Shown here piece by piece: positions 62,495-64,000 of a stretch of DNA of 64,000 bases. Source of the stretch: Actinomadura rubteroloni (GTDB taxonomy: Bacteria; Actinomycetota; Actinomycetes; Streptosporangiales; Streptosporangiaceae). The position numbers were made by a program, and so were the translations under genes. Location of the stretch: positions 1,116,001 to 1,180,000 of the forward strand of contig NZ_MTBP01000001.1 in the NCBI RefSeq assembly GCF_002911665.1, given 5' to 3'. The notes under the pieces were generated by a model that did not search any database, was not told the origin of the DNA, and worked only from the letters and a program-made list of their open reading frames with translations. The number at the start of each line of letters is the position of its first letter. Within the stretch, counting starts at the first letter, position 1.

Positions 62495-62802
62495 TGCGAC
62501 GTGAACTCACGGCCGTGGCCGCCGCCGCGTCGGTCCTGCTGGCCGCCGCGTGCGGAGGCGGCGAGGCCGCGTCCGGAAGCGCGCCCTCCGCCGACCCGAT
62601 GGCGGCCTTCCGCGCCTGCCTCCAGAAGCAGGGCGTGACTATGCCGGACCGCACCGGCAGACCGAGCGGACGCCCTTCGGGCCGTCCGAGCACCCGCCCG
62701 AGTGGACGGCCGAGCCGCCCGGCCGCCGAGCGGAAGGCGATGGAGGCGTGCCGCTCCCTGGCCCCGAACCGGGGCCGAGGCGGCCCGCCGCCCGCCCCGT
62801 GA
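62494..62802 (+). CDS. Small lipoprotein with Arg-Pro-Ser repeats
   Basis: 102 residues, ATG 62494. A lipobox (VLLAAACG) predicts lipidation at Cys20. The mature protein has a short helix (DPMAAFRACLQKQGVTMP) with Cys, then five (G/T)RPS units, and a second Cys-containing helix (ERKAMEACRSLAP). The motif pair FRACLQKQGV ... ACRSLAP is seen in small secreted actinomycete proteins coded by MacAB-type operons. Last gene of the operon; a strong terminator follows. Confidence 0.7.
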   Translation: MRRELTAVAAAASVLLAAACGGGEAASGSAPSADPMAAFRACLQKQGVTMPDRTGRPSGRPSGRPSTRPSGRPSRPAAERKAMEACRSLAPNRGRGGPPPAP

Positions 62803-62805
62803 GAC

Positions 62806-62842
62806 GTCGGCGGGCGGGCCGCCCCCGCGCCCGCCCGCCGAC
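62806..62842 (+). terminator. Terminator of the efflux operon
   Basis: Perfect 13-bp stem GTCGGCGGGCGGG / CCCGCCCGCCGAC with an 11-base loop, 3 bases after the lipoprotein stop. Confidence 0.8.
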
Positions 62843-62915
62843 CCCGCGGTTCCGCCCGCAGCGCGGGAGATGCGACCATGGCGGTTCCATCGGACCGGCC
62901 GACGAACGGGGCGCA

Positions 62916-64000
62916 GTGCGGGCCAAGACGATCAGCGCAGCGGTGACGGCCCTGGTGCTGGCACTCGCGTCCGCCTGCACGAGCGACCCGAAGTCCGCGC
63001 CGCCGCCCCCGAGCCCGTCGTCCTCCCGCCAGGGCCTGGACTGGAAGGCCTGCGGGGACGGCTTCCAGTGCGGCACGGTCCAGGTCCCGCTGGACTACGC
63101 GCACCCGTCCGCCGGGACGATCGGGATCGCGATGATCCGGCTGCCCGCGTCCGACCCGTCCGGCCGGATCGGCTCCCTCTTCACCAACCCGGGCGGACCG
63201 GGCGGATCGGGCATTGATTTCGTCCGCCAGGCGGCCCGCAGCTTCGGCGCGGACGTACGACGCAAGTTCGACATCGTGGGCTTCGACCCGCGCGGCGTGG
63301 GCCAGAGCGACCCCGTCCGCTGCCTCAGCGGCCCGCAACTCGACACGTTCTTCAGCACCGACGTGTCCCCCGACGACGGCGCGGAGATCGACGTCCTCGC
63401 CGCCCAGAGCAAGAACTTCGCGACATCCTGCGGCTCAAGGGCCGGCGCCCTTCTCCCGCACGTGGGCACCCGGGACGCGGCCCACGACATGGACCTCCTG
63501 CGCGCGGCGGTAGGCGACGCGAAGCTGACCTACTACGGCGCGTCCTACGGCACCTACCTGGGCGCCGTCTACGCGGAACAGTTCCCGACCCACATCAGGT
63601 CCCTGGTGCTGGACGGAGCCCTGGACCCCAAGATCTCGTCCGCGGACGTCCTGGTACAACAGGCGAGAGGCTTCGAGACGGCGTTCCGAGCCTTCGCGGC
63701 CGACTGCGTCCAGTCACCGGGCTGCCCCCTGGGCACGACGGTCTCCGGCGCCCTGACCCGCCTCTCGGACTTCCAGAAGCAACTGGACCGTACGCCCTTG
63801 GCGAACACCCGCGACGCCCGCAAGGTCACCGAAGCAGGCGCGACGATGGGCATAGCAACAGCCCTCTACGCCAAGGAGAGCTGGCCCTACCTACGCCAGG
63901 CCCTGACCCAGGCGTTCACCCGGCACGACGGCACCCTCCTGCTCACGCTGGCCGACACGATGGTCGAACGCAAGCCGGACGGCACCTACAGCAACGAGAC
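62916..64000 (+). CDS. Secreted alpha/beta hydrolase, TAP-like (3' truncated by window)
   Basis: From GTG 62916; 361 residues are visible and the frame is open to the window edge. A lipoprotein-type signal peptide (VLALASACTS) precedes a Ser/Pro-rich linker. Then the SCO/TAP family pattern: LDWKACGDGFQCGTVQVPLD, FTNPGGPGGSG (oxyanion region), FDIVGFDPRGVGQSDPV, and nucleophile elbow YGASYGTYLG. The family includes extracellular tripeptidyl aminopeptidases and other proline-preferring hydrolases. The catalytic Asp and His and the C-terminal TAP domain would be outside the window. Confidence 0.85.
   Translation, partial: MRAKTISAAVTALVLALASACTSDPKSAPPPPSPSSSRQGLDWKACGDGFQCGTVQVPLDYAHPSAGTIGIAMIRLPASDPSGRIGSLFTNPGGPGGSGIDFVRQAARSFGADVRRKFDIVGFDPRGVGQSDPVRCLSGPQLDTFFSTDVSPDDGAEIDVLAAQSKNFATSCGSRAGALLPHVGTRDAAHDMDLLRAAVGDAKLTYYGASYGTYLGAVYAEQFPTHIRSLVLDGALDPKISSADVLVQQARGFETAFRAFAADCVQSPGCPLGTTVSGALTRLSDFQKQLDRTPLANTRDARKVTEAGATMGIATALYAKESWPYLRQALTQAFTRHDGTLLLTLADTMVERKPDGTYSNE

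Overview
The window is high-GC actinobacterial chromosome. Coding GC is about 70-77% in the stretches I counted. GTG starts are common, many stop and start codons overlap (GTGA/ATGA), and several genes look leaderless. Family content (chaplin-like secreted protein, DUF5703, MEDS/HATPase regulator, DesA3-type desaturase with its reductase, MFS-dTMP kinase fusion, type 2 BREX) fits a sporulating actinomycete of the Streptomyces/Actinomadura kind. I cannot fix the genus from sequence alone. I see no prophage, CRISPR array, insertion sequence or rRNA.

Layout. 1-10.4 kb: the 3' end of a hisC-like aminotransferase, a sensor/winged-helix regulator, a Cys-type MurA paralogue, an ltrA-purB-MOSC operon, a three-gene DUF2589 module of unknown role, and purD. 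10.5-13.6 kb: corA behind a leader carrying a proline-rich small ORF, then an ABC-F ATPase. 13.6-17.5 kb: a TetR repressor divergent from two tandem duplicated SDR genes with twin operators, an HD hydrolase paired with a degenerate SDR, and a small secreted peptide. 17.6-22.5 kb: an orphan indolepyruvate-oxidoreductase-like TPP enzyme coupled to a mannose-1-phosphate guanylyltransferase, a MEDS/HATPase regulator and a cytochrome P450.

22.7-40.4 kb holds a complete type 2 BREX (Pgl) anti-phage operon, pglW-pglX-pglY-pglZ-brxD-brxHI, all on + and mostly translationally coupled, ending beside a tRNA-Leu(GAG) on -. PglW should sense or signal by phosphorylation, PglX methylates self DNA, PglY and BrxD are ATPases, and BrxHI is a helicase. 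PglZ keeps its N- and C-terminal family regions but appears to have lost the metal-binding core of its alkaline-phosphatase domain. Parts of pglX drop to about 50-58% GC, which suggests separate ancestry.

40.7-64 kb is mostly chromosomal: an M20 peptidase, two secreted proteins (one with four chaplin-like units followed by about 22 copies of an 11-residue repeat), DUF5703, topA, the MFS-tmk fusion, a DesK/DesR-type two-component system with a membrane protein, holB, a low-molecular-weight tyrosine phosphatase, a fructosamine-kinase-like protein, a membrane-anchored propeller-like protein, the desaturase/ferredoxin-reductase operon with a palindromic operator pair, a MacAB-type efflux operon with two accessory surface proteins, and a truncated TAP-like secreted hydrolase at the right edge.
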